Shown here: positions 22,213 through 32,332 of the stretch, piece after piece | Numbering within the stretch: the stretch's first letter is position 1 | How the letters are laid out: the number at the start of each line of letters is the position of its first letter | Translations under genes and position numbers: made by a program | Notes under the pieces: generated by a model | The model's input: only the letters and a program-made list of their open reading frames with translations | The model's database searches: none | What the model was told of the DNA's origin: nothing | NCBI GenBank assembly: GCA_949126835.1 | Contig: OX421509.1 | Span: 13,482,420-13,546,419 of the forward strand | From: Anisus vortex | Lineage: Eukaryota > Mollusca > Gastropoda > Planorbidae | Direction of reading: 5' to 3' | Length of the DNA stretch: 64,000 bases

Positions 22213-22452
22213 AAGGTGGCTGAGCGGCAGCGCGTTCAGCTGGCGTACGGAAGGTCCTGGTGAAGGCTAGAATCTGTTCTCTGGTCTGGAGGGTGTCCAA
22301 GAGTCAACACAGTTCCGGGAGTAAAGTAATGGCGGCATAGAATTGTGCTGACTACAAATCCCCCCCCCCCTAGTATGCCTTGACCACAGAACACTGGTGA
22401 AACGCTGCTTCACCGGACCTGCGGGATCAATTTGGTCCGACGGGTACTTTAC
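22213..22452 (+). mobile_element. SINE-A copy lacking most of box B
   Basis: Clear head GGTGGCTGAGCGGCAGCGCG (box A) and GGCGTACGGAAGGTCCTGG. The sequence then jumps directly to TGAAGGCTAG, so the GTTCGAATCC of box B is deleted. The body is shortened (the CTGACCTTAG block is absent) but CTAGTATGCC, ACGCTGCTTCACCGG and CAATTTGGTCCGACGGG are present. It is unlikely to be transcribed from its own promoter. Confidence 0.9.
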
Positions 22453-22832
22453 AAATTTTAAAACGTCGTCTATGTTTGTCTTACCACCCCCGCCCGCCCC
22501 CCCCCCCCTCCATCACCACACATGTTTTATCAAAGGGCGGAACGTTTATGTGCGTGAGTGTGTGTGTGTGTGTGTGTGAGTAATGAATGGGCCAAGCAAG
22601 GGGGGGGGGAGCTGCCATCACTTAGATAGCGGCCGTTCTCTGACCTTAAAAAAGAAAAAGAAATTTAAAACAAAAACATTTTGACATATGGAATCTCTCT
22701 GGATAGAGGGAGTGACAAAAAATAAACCCGCTCTCCTTGACGAGTAAAGGACACCGCCTCCCTCTGACACTTAAAAAATGTAAAAAAAATGCCTATGTAT
22801 GTTACGTAGAATAATTATGAATGAGTTCTATT
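22453..22832. other. Spacer with C and TG runs
   Basis: C-rich homopolymer block (22488-22510), TG run (22556-22578), G run (22600-22609) and AT-rich sequence. No gene recognised. Confidence 0.55.
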
Positions 22833-22915
22833 TTCTTATCTTCTTTATGACAGACGCTCCTTCCGTACAGAGGGTGAATAGTGCGTCCTACGTATATCCG
22901 TGGTTTGAGTCTAGT
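22833..22915 (-). mobile_element. LINE-A 3' end, part before MITE-1 insertion
   Basis: Reverse orientation 3' signature: ACAGACGCTCCTTC, GTGCGTCCTACG, ATCCGTGGTTTGAGTCTAGT. The sequence is interrupted at 22916 by MITE-1 and resumes at 25000. The copy at 6394-6575 shows the unbroken order. Confidence 0.85.
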
Positions 22916-23017
22916 AAAAGACTATAATAAGATGGACGGCTTGCTTTAATATTTCTGCAATTTGATAACTTGAAACACTTAGTTTCGGAATTTCCGACCG
23001 CACTAGGTCCTCTAAAC
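22916..23017 (+). mobile_element. MITE-1, left part (hAT inserted within)
   Basis: Starts AAAGACTATAATAAGATGGA, the MITE-1 terminal inverted repeat, then GCTTGCTTTAATATTTCTGC and TTGATAACTTGA as in the intact copy at 26050-26340. It is broken at 23018 by a hAT element and continues at 24799. Confidence 0.9.
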
Positions 23018-24798
23018 CAGGGGTCGGGATCCTAAGGGACGCGTTCCAAACTGGGCACGCCGAGCGATAGTCAATGGCACGCTAGAGACCTTCAAGAGTT
23101 TTTTTTTATTGATAAAACAACAACATTCTGAATGAAGATAACTGACTATTGAAGCCGATTTTTCTGAATGGCCTAGCGACACATTTCAGTGAGTGGAATT
23201 TACATTTACAAGGACCACTGGAATGGATTTGCATTGAAACTGGACATATCTTGCCGTGAAATCAATTTGAAAACATTTAACTACATGTAAGTCCCTATAT
23301 TGAGGCATATATTAAGATAGATAGTTGGCCTTTTTTCAGAAGTAAATCGAAGCATTCAATGCGGAATTTTCTAATCAAAGGCAAGACTTTCAAATTGATG
23401 GACTCATGTTTTCATACCACATCAAGCCTAACTGGTTTGATATTACTACAACCTTCTTAGATGTAGATCTTTTTTTAAGTTGAGGAATATTTGCAATTTT
23501 TAAATGAAGCAAGTTGAATTTTAAACATTTAAAAAATGGGAATCAGAAATGTGCCCATTCGTGGAAAAAATCTGGAAGGAAGCTTCTTAGGAAAGTCATC
23601 TGCTATTCTCAACTGCTAGGCATTCGCTCTTTTACTTTCAGCTTTTGGTTCAACTTACTCTTGTGAACAGATTTTATCGCACATGAAAGCTGTTTTAAAC
23701 ATGCAAAGAGAATATCTACACTTGACCACTCATTATTTGATACAGACTAATGACATTTAAAAGAGTTTTTATGCTCATCTTCTTTAATTAAACATAAATA
23801 TAAGAAATTCGAAAACGAATTTATTTGTATTATTAATTTCCTGAATATAAGAGACTTTTTTTGTAGCACTAGCCTATATTATGTAATTTCTGTAATTATT
23901 AATGTTTAAAATATAAACTCCTTAAATAGACAAACAATTAATGCAGGAAAAGTGTATTAACAACTGTTTAACGTAAATTATTAAAATCCTCAAATAATTA
24001 AATATTGTAAAGAATACCATGATGTTGGATTTATAGAAAGAAATAAGAATTAGTCAGTACCTAATATTTGTTATATTACAAAACATAACTTATTTGACAT
24101 TACTATTGAATCAAAAATATCAATGTGAACACGTTTTTTTAATTAAAGGGAAGTAATTAAACTGTTGTTGTTTTTTTGCGCTAATATGTCTAATATGTTT
24201 TTTTTCTTTTATAAAAGGCTAAATGGCTTACAATTTACAACTCTGATAGGATCAAACTGTAAAAAAATATTTGAAAATTTTAGAAATATTATATGACTAA
24301 AGAATTTATATGTATATTTTGAAACATTACATTAACTACCCAGATTGAATGATCACTACGTATCTATTCCACTTTACTGTAATGGGACTTCTATTGTCAA
24401 CAAAATTATCCCAAAACACATTAAAGGATTTCTCAGTTGAACTGAGAACAAATATAGACCTAATTAATATTAGCAGGTAATAGATCCTCATCTTGACTAA
24501 CAAATGATAACATTTAGACGATAATTACCATATAATATGTGAAAGTTTAGTAATAAAATATTGTATTTGATATAAATATGTTCATTTTGTATTAAATATA
24601 AAAGGCTTTAACGATTTTCTCTATACATAATCTCTTTTGTGTTTGGTCTTAGTCTTGCTAATGAGTTAAATTAATTGTCCTTTAAAAATAATTTTAGAAA
24701 AATATAATAGAGCAGGTTGACTTTTAGGCTGCTGGCCGACTGAATGATTGAGCAATCTTAGTTTGGCACACTGTTAGCAAAAGGTTGCCGACCTCTGT
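23018..24798 (+). mobile_element. hAT transposon, decayed, 1.78 kb
   Basis: Terminal inverted repeats CAGGGGTCGGGATCCT and AAAGGTTGCCGACCTCTG. Flanking 8-mers CTCTAAAC (23010-23017) and TTCTAGAC (24799-24806) agree at 6 of 8 positions with a central TA, the pattern (nnnTAnnn) described for the Buster group of hAT elements. Subterminal GGCACGC and CTGCTGGCCGACTGA blocks match the short hAT copies. The interior retains two transposase remnants and then about 950 bp of AT-rich sequence shared with the copy at 52384-54259. Confidence 0.9.
23379..23760 (+). pseudogene. hAT transposase C-terminal relic
   Basis: A hAT transposase cuts the element out at its terminal repeats and dimerises through its C-terminal region. 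In one frame 23379-23478 reads RQDFQIDGLMFSYHI, then a short run ending FLDVDLFLS and a stop. In another frame 23638-23760 reads SAFGSTYSCEQILSHMK, continuing through LHLTTHYLI to a stop at 23758-23760. F.STY.CEQ.FS.MK followed by a LT..HL-type helix is the recognisable dimerisation motif of hAT proteins such as the ZBED5/SCAND3-like group. The frame change and stops show that it is inactive. The copy at 52384 retains only a weaker trace near 52750-52790. Confidence 0.75.
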
Positions 24799-24999
24799 TC
24801 TAGACTTCCGGTTTAGAAAATCGCTATGATTTTCTCAATGGAAAATCAAGATTAAAATCGAAAGTTTTATACAGCGGAAACCTTCAATGGATTCGTAAGA
24901 GCGTATAAGTCTTAGACAGCCTTATCGGTTGCGCACGGGAAGGGTAACATATTATATGCTCTAAAAATAGAGCAGCGGTCCATCTTATCATAGTCTTTT
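24799..24999 (+). mobile_element. MITE-1, right part
   Basis: Resumes after the hAT element with ACTTCCGG, AATCGCTATGATTTTCTCAA, TGCGCACGG and CTCTAAAAATAGAGCAGCGG, and ends CATCTTATCATAGTCTTT. With the left part the element is about 295 bp, close to the 291 bp of the intact copy. Flanks GTCTAGT (22909-22915) and ATCTAGT (25000-25006) suggest a 7-bp target duplication. Confidence 0.9.
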
Positions 25000-25032
25000 A
25001 TCTAGTCTAGTCTTGCATTTTTATTTTGCGTT
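25000..25032 (-). mobile_element. LINE-A remainder after MITE-1
   Basis: TCTAGTCTAGTCTTGCATTT continues the LINE-A 3' UTR (reverse orientation) as seen unbroken at 6470-6490, but ends quickly. Confidence 0.7.
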
Positions 25033-25047
25033 TCTGGCTTCTAATCA

Positions 25048-25618
25048 TAGTGAAGGCTAACATTTGTTACCGGGTCTGGAGGGTGTCCCTGAGTCTCCAC
25101 AGCTCTGATGGGTACTTGTCGGGTCTGGAGGGTGTCCCTTGAGTCTACCCAGCTCTGATGGGTACTTGTCGGGTCTGGAGGGTGTCCCTGAGTCTCCCCA
25201 GCTCTGGTGGGTACCTGTCGGGTCTGGAGGGTGTCCTTGAGTCTACCCAGCTCTGGCGGGTACCTGTCGGGTCTGGAGGGTGTCCTTGAGTCTACCCAGC
25301 TCTGGTGGGTACCTGTCGGGTCTGGAGGGTGTCCCTGAGTCTCCCCAGCTCTGGTGGGTACCTGTCGGGTCTGGAGGGTGTCCATGAGTCTACCCAGCTC
25401 TGATGGGTACCTGTCGGGTCTGGAGGGTGTCCCTGAGTCTACCCAGATCTGATGGGTACCTGTCGGGTCTGGAGGGTGTCCCTGAGTCTACCCAGCTCTG
25501 GTGGGAACCGGTAAAGTAAAAATATCGGTTTGGGCATTGTGCTGGCGGGGCATACAGAAACTTGATGAACGCTGCTTCACCGGCCCTATGAATCAATATG
25601 GTCCGACGGGAACCTTTT
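25048..25618 (+). mobile_element. SINE-A copy with nine-fold internal amplification
   Basis: The head is truncated, starting just before TGAAGGCTAACATTTGTTAC. The family segment from GGGTCTGGAGGGTGTCCCTG to TGATGGGTACCTG, normally single, is repeated nine times in tandem. The body then resumes with GTAAAGTAAA, TGGGCATTGTGCTGG, GAACGCTGCTTCACCGGCCC and GGTCCGACGGG. Confidence 0.95.
25072..25511 (+). repeat. 49-bp tandem repeat inside SINE-A
   Basis: Units start at 25072, 25121, 25171, 25220, 25269, 25318, 25367, 25416 and 25465. All are 49 bp except one of 50 bp (CCCTTGAG). Differences are few (CTGATGG/CTGGTGG/CTGGCGG, TCTCCCC/TCTACCC, TACTTGTC/TACCTGTC). A minus-strand proline-rich frame spans it by chance. 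Confidence 0.97.
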
Positions 25619-25625
25619 GCAATAT

Positions 25626-25923
25626 GAAGTACTAGATACTTATCATACAAGTACTCGATACTTATCATACAAGTACTAGATATTTAACATACAAGTATTA
25701 GATACTTATCATATAAGTACTCGATGCTTATCATACAAGTACTAGATAATTATCATACAAGTACTCGATACTTATCATACAAGTACTAGATACTTATCAT
25801 ACAAGTACTAGATATTTATCATACAAGTACTAGATACTTATACAAGTACTAGATACTTATCATACAAGTACTAGATACTTATCATACAAGTACTAGATAC
25901 TTATCATACAAGTACTCGATATC
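25626..25923. repeat. 22-bp minisatellite AAGTACTAGATACTTATCATAC
   Basis: About 13 units with core AAGTACTAGATACTTATC, varying between ACTAGATA and ACTCGATA. One unit near 25836 has lost ATCATAC-type sequence. The unit contains AGTACT and the inverted words GATACTTATC/GTATGATAAG, so both strands can fold locally. Confidence 0.93.
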
Positions 25924-26049
25924 AAAGGTATGCCTAGTGAATATAGCCAATTTGCAATTTCTGGAGTATTTCGTAACATTGATGGAGTGACTACAATTAA
26001 TTCCTTGAAGCCCAAAGCTGGCATTGTCACAGCACTGTTTTAATAAAAC
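25924..26049. other. Short spacer before MITE-1
   Basis: Mixed sequence with no recognised feature. The last seven bases, ATAAAAC (26043-26049), are the left target duplication of the following MITE. Confidence 0.5.
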
Positions 26050-26340
26050 CAAAGACTATAATAAGATGGACCGTTTGCTTTAATTTTTCTGCTGTTTGAT
26101 GACTTGACGGACTTCTTTTCGGAATTCCCGATTCCCTTTTGTGTTGTACACTTCCGTTTTATTTAATCGCTATGATTTTCTCAATGGAAAATTAAAATTA
26201 AAATCGAAAGTTGTATACAGTGGATACCTTTAGGCAGCCGTATAGGAGTCATTTAAAACAGCTTTATTGGCTGCGCACGGAAAAAAGAACATATAAGCTC
26301 TAAAAATAAATCAAGCGGTCCATCGTATTTATAGTCTTTG
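26050..26340 (+). mobile_element. MITE-1, intact 291-bp copy
   Basis: Starts CAAAGACTATAATAAGATGG and ends with the complementary TTTATAGTCTTTG, flanked by ATAAAAC on both sides (26043-26049 and 26341-26347), a perfect 7-bp target duplication. Subterminal GGACCGTTTGCTTTAAT and AAGCGGTCCATC extend the inverted repeat to roughly 27 bp. It has no ORF. TTGTACAC at 26144-26151 corresponds to the point where the copy at 22916 received a hAT insertion. Confidence 0.93.
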
Positions 26341-26347
26341 ATAAAAC

Positions 26348-26994
26348 TTATGATTAACAAAATGTTGGTCTTTAATTAGAAATTTTATTATTGTTGTTTT
26401 CATTTTGAAAACTTGTGAAGAAAAAAAGAAGAAGAAAGTTTTGTTTAAACAGAAACTATATTTATACTAGGAGTTATGCCCGTCAAAATGACGGAGAAAC
26501 GAATGATTACAATATGTTTTGTTAAAAGAGAAAGAAAAAATGATAAACAACCTTACAATATATGATAATTCTGAGTTGGTAAAAAAAACAGCAACACACA
26601 CGTACGCACACACACACACATAATATACACACCTACATATACACACACATATATAGACATAACGCAGAGGCATAGTGGGGCGAAAGGGCGATACAACCAA
26701 CAAAAAACCAACAGGCAACAGGTGTGTTCTTAGTAATGTCCGAATTCATTTATCCGTGGATTATAGAGATACGTTCATGAATGCGGGCTACATTTATAGA
26801 GATGGGGGGCATAGATGGTAGGGCAGTATTATTTGAGGGGGGGGGGAGGGGGAGGAATGATTGTTTAATGAGATTATGGCTGGGGAAGGGGGGGGTAGAA
26901 GAGTGGGGGGGGGGTTCGCATGACCTAGATGAGGCTGTGTTGATTTCCAGACAGTTGGCAAGTGTTTCTTCAATATATTATGTGTAAAGTGAAC
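26348..26994. other. Spacer with CA and G-rich blocks
   Basis: A-rich purine stretch (26418-26445), CA run (26595-26660) and G-rich blocks (26835-26915). No gene recognised. Confidence 0.55.
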
Positions 26995-27389
26995 ATCTAT
27001 CCATCCATCCAGGCCGTCCATCATGCGTGTATCCATCGACCAAACACCAACTTACCCATCTATCCATCATCACACCATCACACCATCACACCTTTCAATC
27101 AATCAATCGTTCTCTGTATCTTTATAAACATTCTATCGGTTTGTCTTTATATCTGTTTATTGACCTATCATTCTATCTAGCCTTAAATCTAGATATCTAA
27201 CTATCTACCTAACTATCTAACTATTTAACTATCTATCTATCTTTATGTCGATCTATCTATCTTAATTTCTACTTATCAAAATATCTAACTGTCTATCTAA
27301 CTATCTATCTATCTTTCTATCCAACTGTCTATTTATTTTTATCTCTAACTATATATTTATCTAATTATCTAGCTATCTAAATGATATGC

Positions 27390-27460
<71 letters not shown>

Positions 27461-27478
27461 ACTATCTATTATACATAC
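26995..27478. repeat. Degenerate to perfect (CTAT)n microsatellite
   Basis: Starts with CATC words, passes through AACTATCTATCT variants and ends in a perfect run of CTAT from about 27389 to 27460. A small TCACACCATCACACC repeat is at 27068-27092. Confidence 0.92.
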
Positions 27479-27504
27479 TTGTGTGTCGCAATGCCCCGAA
27501 TTGT

Positions 27505-27597
27505 CTGCTACAGGCTGTTTGCGTGCTAGTGTGTCAGTGTGTTTGCGTGTTAGTGTGTCAGTGTGTTTGCGTGCTAGTGTGTCTGTGTGTGTATGTC
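27505..27597. repeat. TG-rich repeat GTGTGTTTGCGTGCTA
   Basis: About four units of roughly 24 bp made of TTTGCGTGCTAGTGTGTCAG. The unit combines TG runs with GCG. Confidence 0.85.
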
Positions 27598-27727
27598 AAG
27601 AGTAGGCTAGAGAGAGAGAAAGTGAGATAGTATGGCGCCACACACGTGAGTTGAGAGCATAAACCGAATCAATAGCATTTATCGTAGGCGTGGCTCCGCC
27701 TATAGCGCATAAAACATCGAAAATATG

Positions 27728-27826
27728 ACACAGTACAACAGCAGAAACAGCAGAAACAGAAACGACAGAAACAGAAACGACAGAAACAGAAACAGCAACA
27801 ACAGAAAAAAAACAGCAACAATTCGT
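27728..27826. repeat. CAGAAA-type tandem repeat
   Basis: Units of CAGAAACAGCAGAAACAGAA and ACGACAGAAACAGA, period 6-18 bp. Open frames with VSVVSV and Thr/Gln repeats result from it. Confidence 0.85.
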
Positions 27827-27990
27827 ATCGAGATTTAGATCGCGCTTTTTGCGACCAAGTTTCGCGTTCGATGTAATACTATAGGAGTGTGTGGCCAGGA
27901 CGATGCCCAGCTGTCGCATTTTTGGTTCCCCCTCCTCAGCTAACCGCATGTCAGGCATCCGTTTGGGACAAGTACGAACACGTCGTAGAC

Positions 27991-28209
27991 CGAGAGTCGG
28001 CAACCTAAGGCACGCCTGCCAAGCATGGCACGTAGAGCGATTTTCAATGGCCCGAGGAAGACACCCTCCCCCACACACACACAAAACAAAAGAAGTTCAA
28101 GTCTTCTACAAAAAAAAATGTCTGCATGTTGATATTTAGGCTGTTGGTTAGCTGAATGAATTAGAAATCCTACTTTGGCACACTATTATCAAAAGGGTGC
28201 CGAGCCACG
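27991..28209 (+). mobile_element. Short hAT element with perfect 8-bp duplication
   Basis: Ends CGAGAGTCGGCAACCTAAGG and AAGGGTGCCGAGCCACG are slightly mutated forms of the hAT terminal repeats. TCGTAGAC is present on both sides (27983-27990 and 28210-28217), with TA at positions 4-5. The interior matches the other hAT copies (GGCACG, AGAGCGATTTTCAATGGC, AGGCTGTTGG, AATCCTACTTTGGCACAC) with a CA run in the middle. Confidence 0.93.
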
Positions 28210-28217
28210 TCGTAGAC

Positions 28218-29258
28218 AAAACACCAGAAAAAAAAAAACAACAACAACCCACGGAGATTTGGACTCGTGGCTTTTTGGGGTCTATCGTTTGGCCCGCGAC
28301 TTCGGCAGCGGAGTCTCTCGCCTGTAGGATATACGGATTGTGCGAAGGATTGTCCCCCCCCCCCCCCGGGTGCTACATCAGGGGCGTCACCGCAACTCTC
28401 TCCACACACACACACACACAAAGATAATAATAATATAAGACGTATAAAAGAAATGAACACAAACAGCTAGCGTCATCTTTACATGTTGATCATCATCTGG
28501 ACAGATGTCGTCATCACCACCATCGACAGAACAAACGAATGAATGGGAGAGCGAACGATACACAGTATTATGAAGAAGAAGAAGAAGATAGACAGAGAGA
28601 TAGACAGAGAGAGAGAGAGAGAGAGAGAGAGTGTAGATAGGAGATAAAAGATGAGAAAGGGTTAAACATACACGCCGATAGAATGACATAATCTCTCCCT
28701 CATTTTTTTATCTTTTTTGCCTTACTCCTCCCCCTCTCCCCCACCCTAACCACCATGACCACCACCCCACCGGCACCCCCCCCCCAGCACGCGGCTCGCT
28801 TATCCGACGCGCAAAATGGATCAGAGCATAGTGACGCTTCATTTGAAAGGTATAAGCGGATATTAGACATGGGGGGGCTAGGAGAGAGAGAGAGAGAGAG
28901 ATAGAGAGAGGGTGGGGGTGATAAGGTTTAGCAGAGGACGGTTGAGTGTGAGTGTGTGTGAGTGTATCTTTGGGTGTGTGTGTGGTCAGTGGGTCTGTAG
29001 CTATATATTCGTTTATCTTTAGCGGACACAACGTCTATTAACTCGGTTAATATTTCTTGTTGTTGGCCAAAAACCAAAATACAGAGAGAAAAAAAACACA
29101 AAACACCAATGACATAGATCCATAGAAAACCCCAACAAACGACTGCATTTTTTAAAATTATTCAACAGTTGTGTTGTAGAGCGTCGTATTTTGGTCTAGT
29201 AACTTTGACAGTCAACAAGGCGAATTCTGTGAAGTAAACAGTTCAACGTATTCAACAA
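28218..29258. other. Spacer with short simple repeats
   Basis: C homopolymer (28355-28368), CA run (28404-28422), GAAGAA and GA runs (28573-28632), C-rich and GA blocks (28730-28920) and TG run near 28950-28985. Open frames across it are composed of these runs. Confidence 0.6.
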
Positions 29259-29662
29259 AACATCTAATTAAACCGAACATCTAATTCGACCAAACATCTA
29301 ATTCGACCAAAAATCTAATTCACCCAAACATCTAATTCAACCAAACATCTTGTTCGACCAAACATCTAATTCGACCAAACATCTAATTCGACCAAACATC
29401 TAATTCGACCAAACATCTAATTCGACCGAACATCTAATTCGACCGAACATCTAATTCGACCAAACATCTAATTCGACCCAACATATAATTCGACCAAACA
29501 TCTAATGCGACCAAACATCTAATTCGACCAATCATCTAAATCGACCAAACATCAAATTAAACCAAACATCTAATTCGACCGAACATCTAATTTGACCAAC
29601 ATCTAATTAAACCAAACATCTAATTCGACCCAACATCTAACTCGACCAACATCTAATTTAGC
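29259..29662. repeat. 17-bp minisatellite CATCTAATTCGACCAAA
   Basis: About 24 units of CATCTAATTCGACCAAA with single-base variants (CCGAA, TTAAACC, ATCTTGTTCG). Two units late in the array are 16 bp. The core TCTAATTC recurs in the second 17-bp array at 30643. Confidence 0.95.
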
Positions 29663-29703
29663 GTTTCATATGTTTCTTTCGTGATCCGGTTATTTTTATA
29701 GTT

Positions 29704-29704
29704 C

Positions 29705-29773
<69 letters not shown>

Positions 29774-29976
29774 TAGTGTGTTTGTGTGTTTGTGTGTGTG
29801 TGTGTTTGTGTGTGTGTTTGTGTTTGTGTGTGTGTGTGTTTGTGTGTTTGTGTGTGTGTGTGTTTGTGTGTATGTGTGCGTGTTTGTGTGTGCGTGTGTG
29901 TTTGTGTGTGTGTGTTTGTGTGTGTTTGTGTGTGTTTGTGTGTGTGTGTGTGTTTGTGTGTGTGTTTGTGTGTCTC

Positions 29977-30007
<31 letters not shown>

Positions 30008-30184
30008 GTGTTTGTGTGTGTGTGTGAGTGTGTGAGTGTGTGCGTGTGTGCGTGTGTGTGTGTGTGCGTGTGTGTGTGTGTGTGTTTGTGTGTGTGTTTG
30101 TGTGCGTGTTTGTGTGTGTGTGTGTGTGTTTGTGTGCGTGTTTGTGTGTGTGTCTGTGTGTGTGTGTTTGTGTGTGTGTGTGTG
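29704..30184. repeat. TG microsatellite with TTTG interruptions
   Basis: Nearly 480 bp of TGTG broken by TTTG, GCG and occasional GAG. All three + frames and one minus frame are open, producing Cys/Val- and Thr/His-rich translations of no biological meaning. Confidence 0.97.
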
Positions 30185-30426
30185 CTCCACTAACAATTGC
30201 ATCGCTTCTACTTGCCTATGTTTGACTTTTAAAAATACAATTACAAATATATAATTTTTTTTCTCACAAGTTTCAAGACTACTGACTATGAACTTAGCTG
30301 AAATCGGTTACAAAAATTACAAAATATTGGTTTAAGCCTAATATACTTTTAGAGACCTTTTGTTCATTATCATAACAAGCAGTCTTTGATTTATAACATT
30401 TTTTTTTTTTTGCGGTCCATTAATTT
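30185..30426. other. AT-rich spacer
   Basis: No feature recognised apart from a T homopolymer near 30398-30411. Confidence 0.5.
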
Positions 30427-30642
30427 AGTAAACGCTGATCTAATTCATCTAAACATGTGCGATTTTGGGGTCATTTATTTGGACAAAAGTTCACGTTAAC
30501 CCACCCCGAATAATCTAATAAAACAGATAAAATCCAAACTGTCCAGAAAATCTATTTCATCACAATTGTTTAATTCATTTGCCTTTTAAAATCTGAACCA
30601 ATGCGTCGAATTGAAACGAAAAAGAACACGCAAGTAATTGTT
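30427..30642. repeat. Decayed 17-bp repeat traces
   Basis: Words such as GATCTAATTCATCTAAACAT, AATCTAATAAAACAG and AAATCTATTTCATCAC recur at irregular spacing. They look like eroded relatives of the two flanking 17-bp arrays. Confidence 0.5.
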
Positions 30643-30795
30643 AAATAATCTAATTCATCACATAGTCTAATTCATTAAATAGTCTAATTAATCAAATAGT
30701 CTAATTCATCAAATAGTCGAATTCAACAAATAGTCTAATTAATCAAATAGTCTAATTCATCAAATAGTCTAATTCATTAAATAGTCTAATTCAAT
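30643..30795. repeat. 17-bp minisatellite TAGTCTAATTCATCAAA
   Basis: Nine units of TAGTCTAATTCATCAAA with ATTAATC, TTCATTAAA and CGAATTCAA variants. Same period and TCTAATTCA core as the array at 29259. Confidence 0.93.
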
Positions 30796-31885
30796 GACGT
30801 TAGCCAAGAGAAATGCAGACATATTGATTCGCGGGACAGACTGTTCAAAATGTTAATGCTCAAGAAATTTAAAAAAAAGAACGATTTAATTAAACAAATA
30901 TGTCCAAATTGTCTGGTTTTAACAAATCATTAAGTCTTTAAATATAAATTATTTGTCATAGCTGCTAATAGATATAAGTTCGAGTATTTGCAAGCACATT
31001 TTTTTAAAACATATAAATCTTAGGGCAAGAGTTTTTTTTTTTTTTTGGGTGGGGGGCGGAAGGGGGTGGGGGTGGGATTCTAGCCAGACCTAACTAATAG
31101 AGTTGGACAGCAATGTATTATCATTTTTATCAGTTTTAAATCTTATTTGATGTGACCCAAATTCAAACGTAGCCTCGTCCTGAAACTGTTTCAATTCAGG
31201 CACGCAGTTGTTCTAACAATTCTGGCACACCAATGTTTAACAAGGCACGCAGATCACTGTTCAGGATTCCAGGCACATCATTTCCAAAGATTGAAGAGAC
31301 ACCACTGTTCAACAAGTCGTGTATACTTCCGCTCAAGATGGGCGCCACTTCTTAAAACGACACCCGCCCCCTTTCCTCTCCGCCACCATTCATCTTCCGA
31401 AACCTTCACCTTCACACAAAACACGTGTTCGTGAACGACTAAAACGGCCCAACCTGTTCCGCATCAATTATTCAAATTTATGCTAATTAGGTTCAACGTA
31501 GCAAGAAAAGAAAGAACAGTTGTTAAAAAAACACAACAGCGGGGTGCCATATGTTTGAAAGAAATCGAACTCGCACCACACAATGAACATAAACCGAAAT
31601 CGATTACTTTTGTTTTGTAATCGTAGCCGTTGTCAGAATCCACCTCACCCCCTCCTTCCTCGAGCACATCTGTGTAGGTGTGTTAAATTATCCTCGCATT
31701 AAGCTTCAATATAGACATTATAAGGGGTTGACGCAGGTGTGTCTTTGAGATGTGCTTGTATTGTGTTCGACTAGTGCTTTGAAAATTATGTTGTCTTCGG
31801 GGCCTCAGTGGATCTGGTGATTGGTGGTGGTGGGAAGGGGATGGGTGATGGTGCGTGACGTCATCTGCGAAAGGTTGATTGTTTT

Positions 31886-31920
<35 letters not shown>

Positions 31921-32017
31921 GAGGGGGGTTAATTAAAACAAAATACAAATTATGGCGACTAAGGGCTAAGTAGTTCACCAGAGAAGCCACAAAGCAGGAC
32001 TGCGGCTTTGTCAACTT
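30796..32017. other. Spacer, 1.2 kb, no gene
   Basis: T and G homopolymers at 31031-31070 and 31887-31926. Between 31190 and 31330 words like GGCACGCAG, GGCACACCA and CAGGCACATC recur about every 35-40 bp, a possible decayed tandem repeat. No coding segment recognised. Confidence 0.5.
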
Positions 32018-32332
32018 CGAAGTAGTAATAATACATAAGGCATTACACTCAAATTTAGGAATACGAGCCAATAACAACATGTTGCAATGCTCAATTAAAC
32101 ATAAGACAAAAAAAAGACTTTCCTTATCCCTAATGCGAGAACAAATTCATATAAGTACTCTTTCTTCCGGATTGGTATTCGTGCATGGTACGGGTTGCCT
32201 GAACAAACCAGGAAAACAAGTAAATTAACATCATTTAAACATTCATAAAAATGTAAGACTAGACTCGGACAACGGATGAGCGTAGGACGCAAAAATCTTC
32301 TTTATATAAGGAGCGTCTGTAATATATAAGAA
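32018..32332 (+). mobile_element. LINE-A 3' end, 5'-truncated
   Basis: Starts GAAGTAGTAATAATACATAA and runs through GCAATGCTCAATTAAACATA, AATGCGAGAACAAATTCATA, TAAGTACTCTTTCTTCC, GGGTTGCCTGAACAAACCAG and GGATGAGCGTAGGACGCA to GGAGCGTCTGTAATATATAA. The C-terminal motif region is present but frame-shifted. Confidence 0.9.

Noticed and set aside
29259..29662. Telomeric or centromeric satellite
   Set aside because: The 17-bp unit is not TTAGGG-like, and an array of 0.4 kb is too short to suggest a centromere.
29696..30254. Several Cys/Val- or Thr/His-rich ORFs
   Set aside because: All arise from the TG microsatellite on its two strands.
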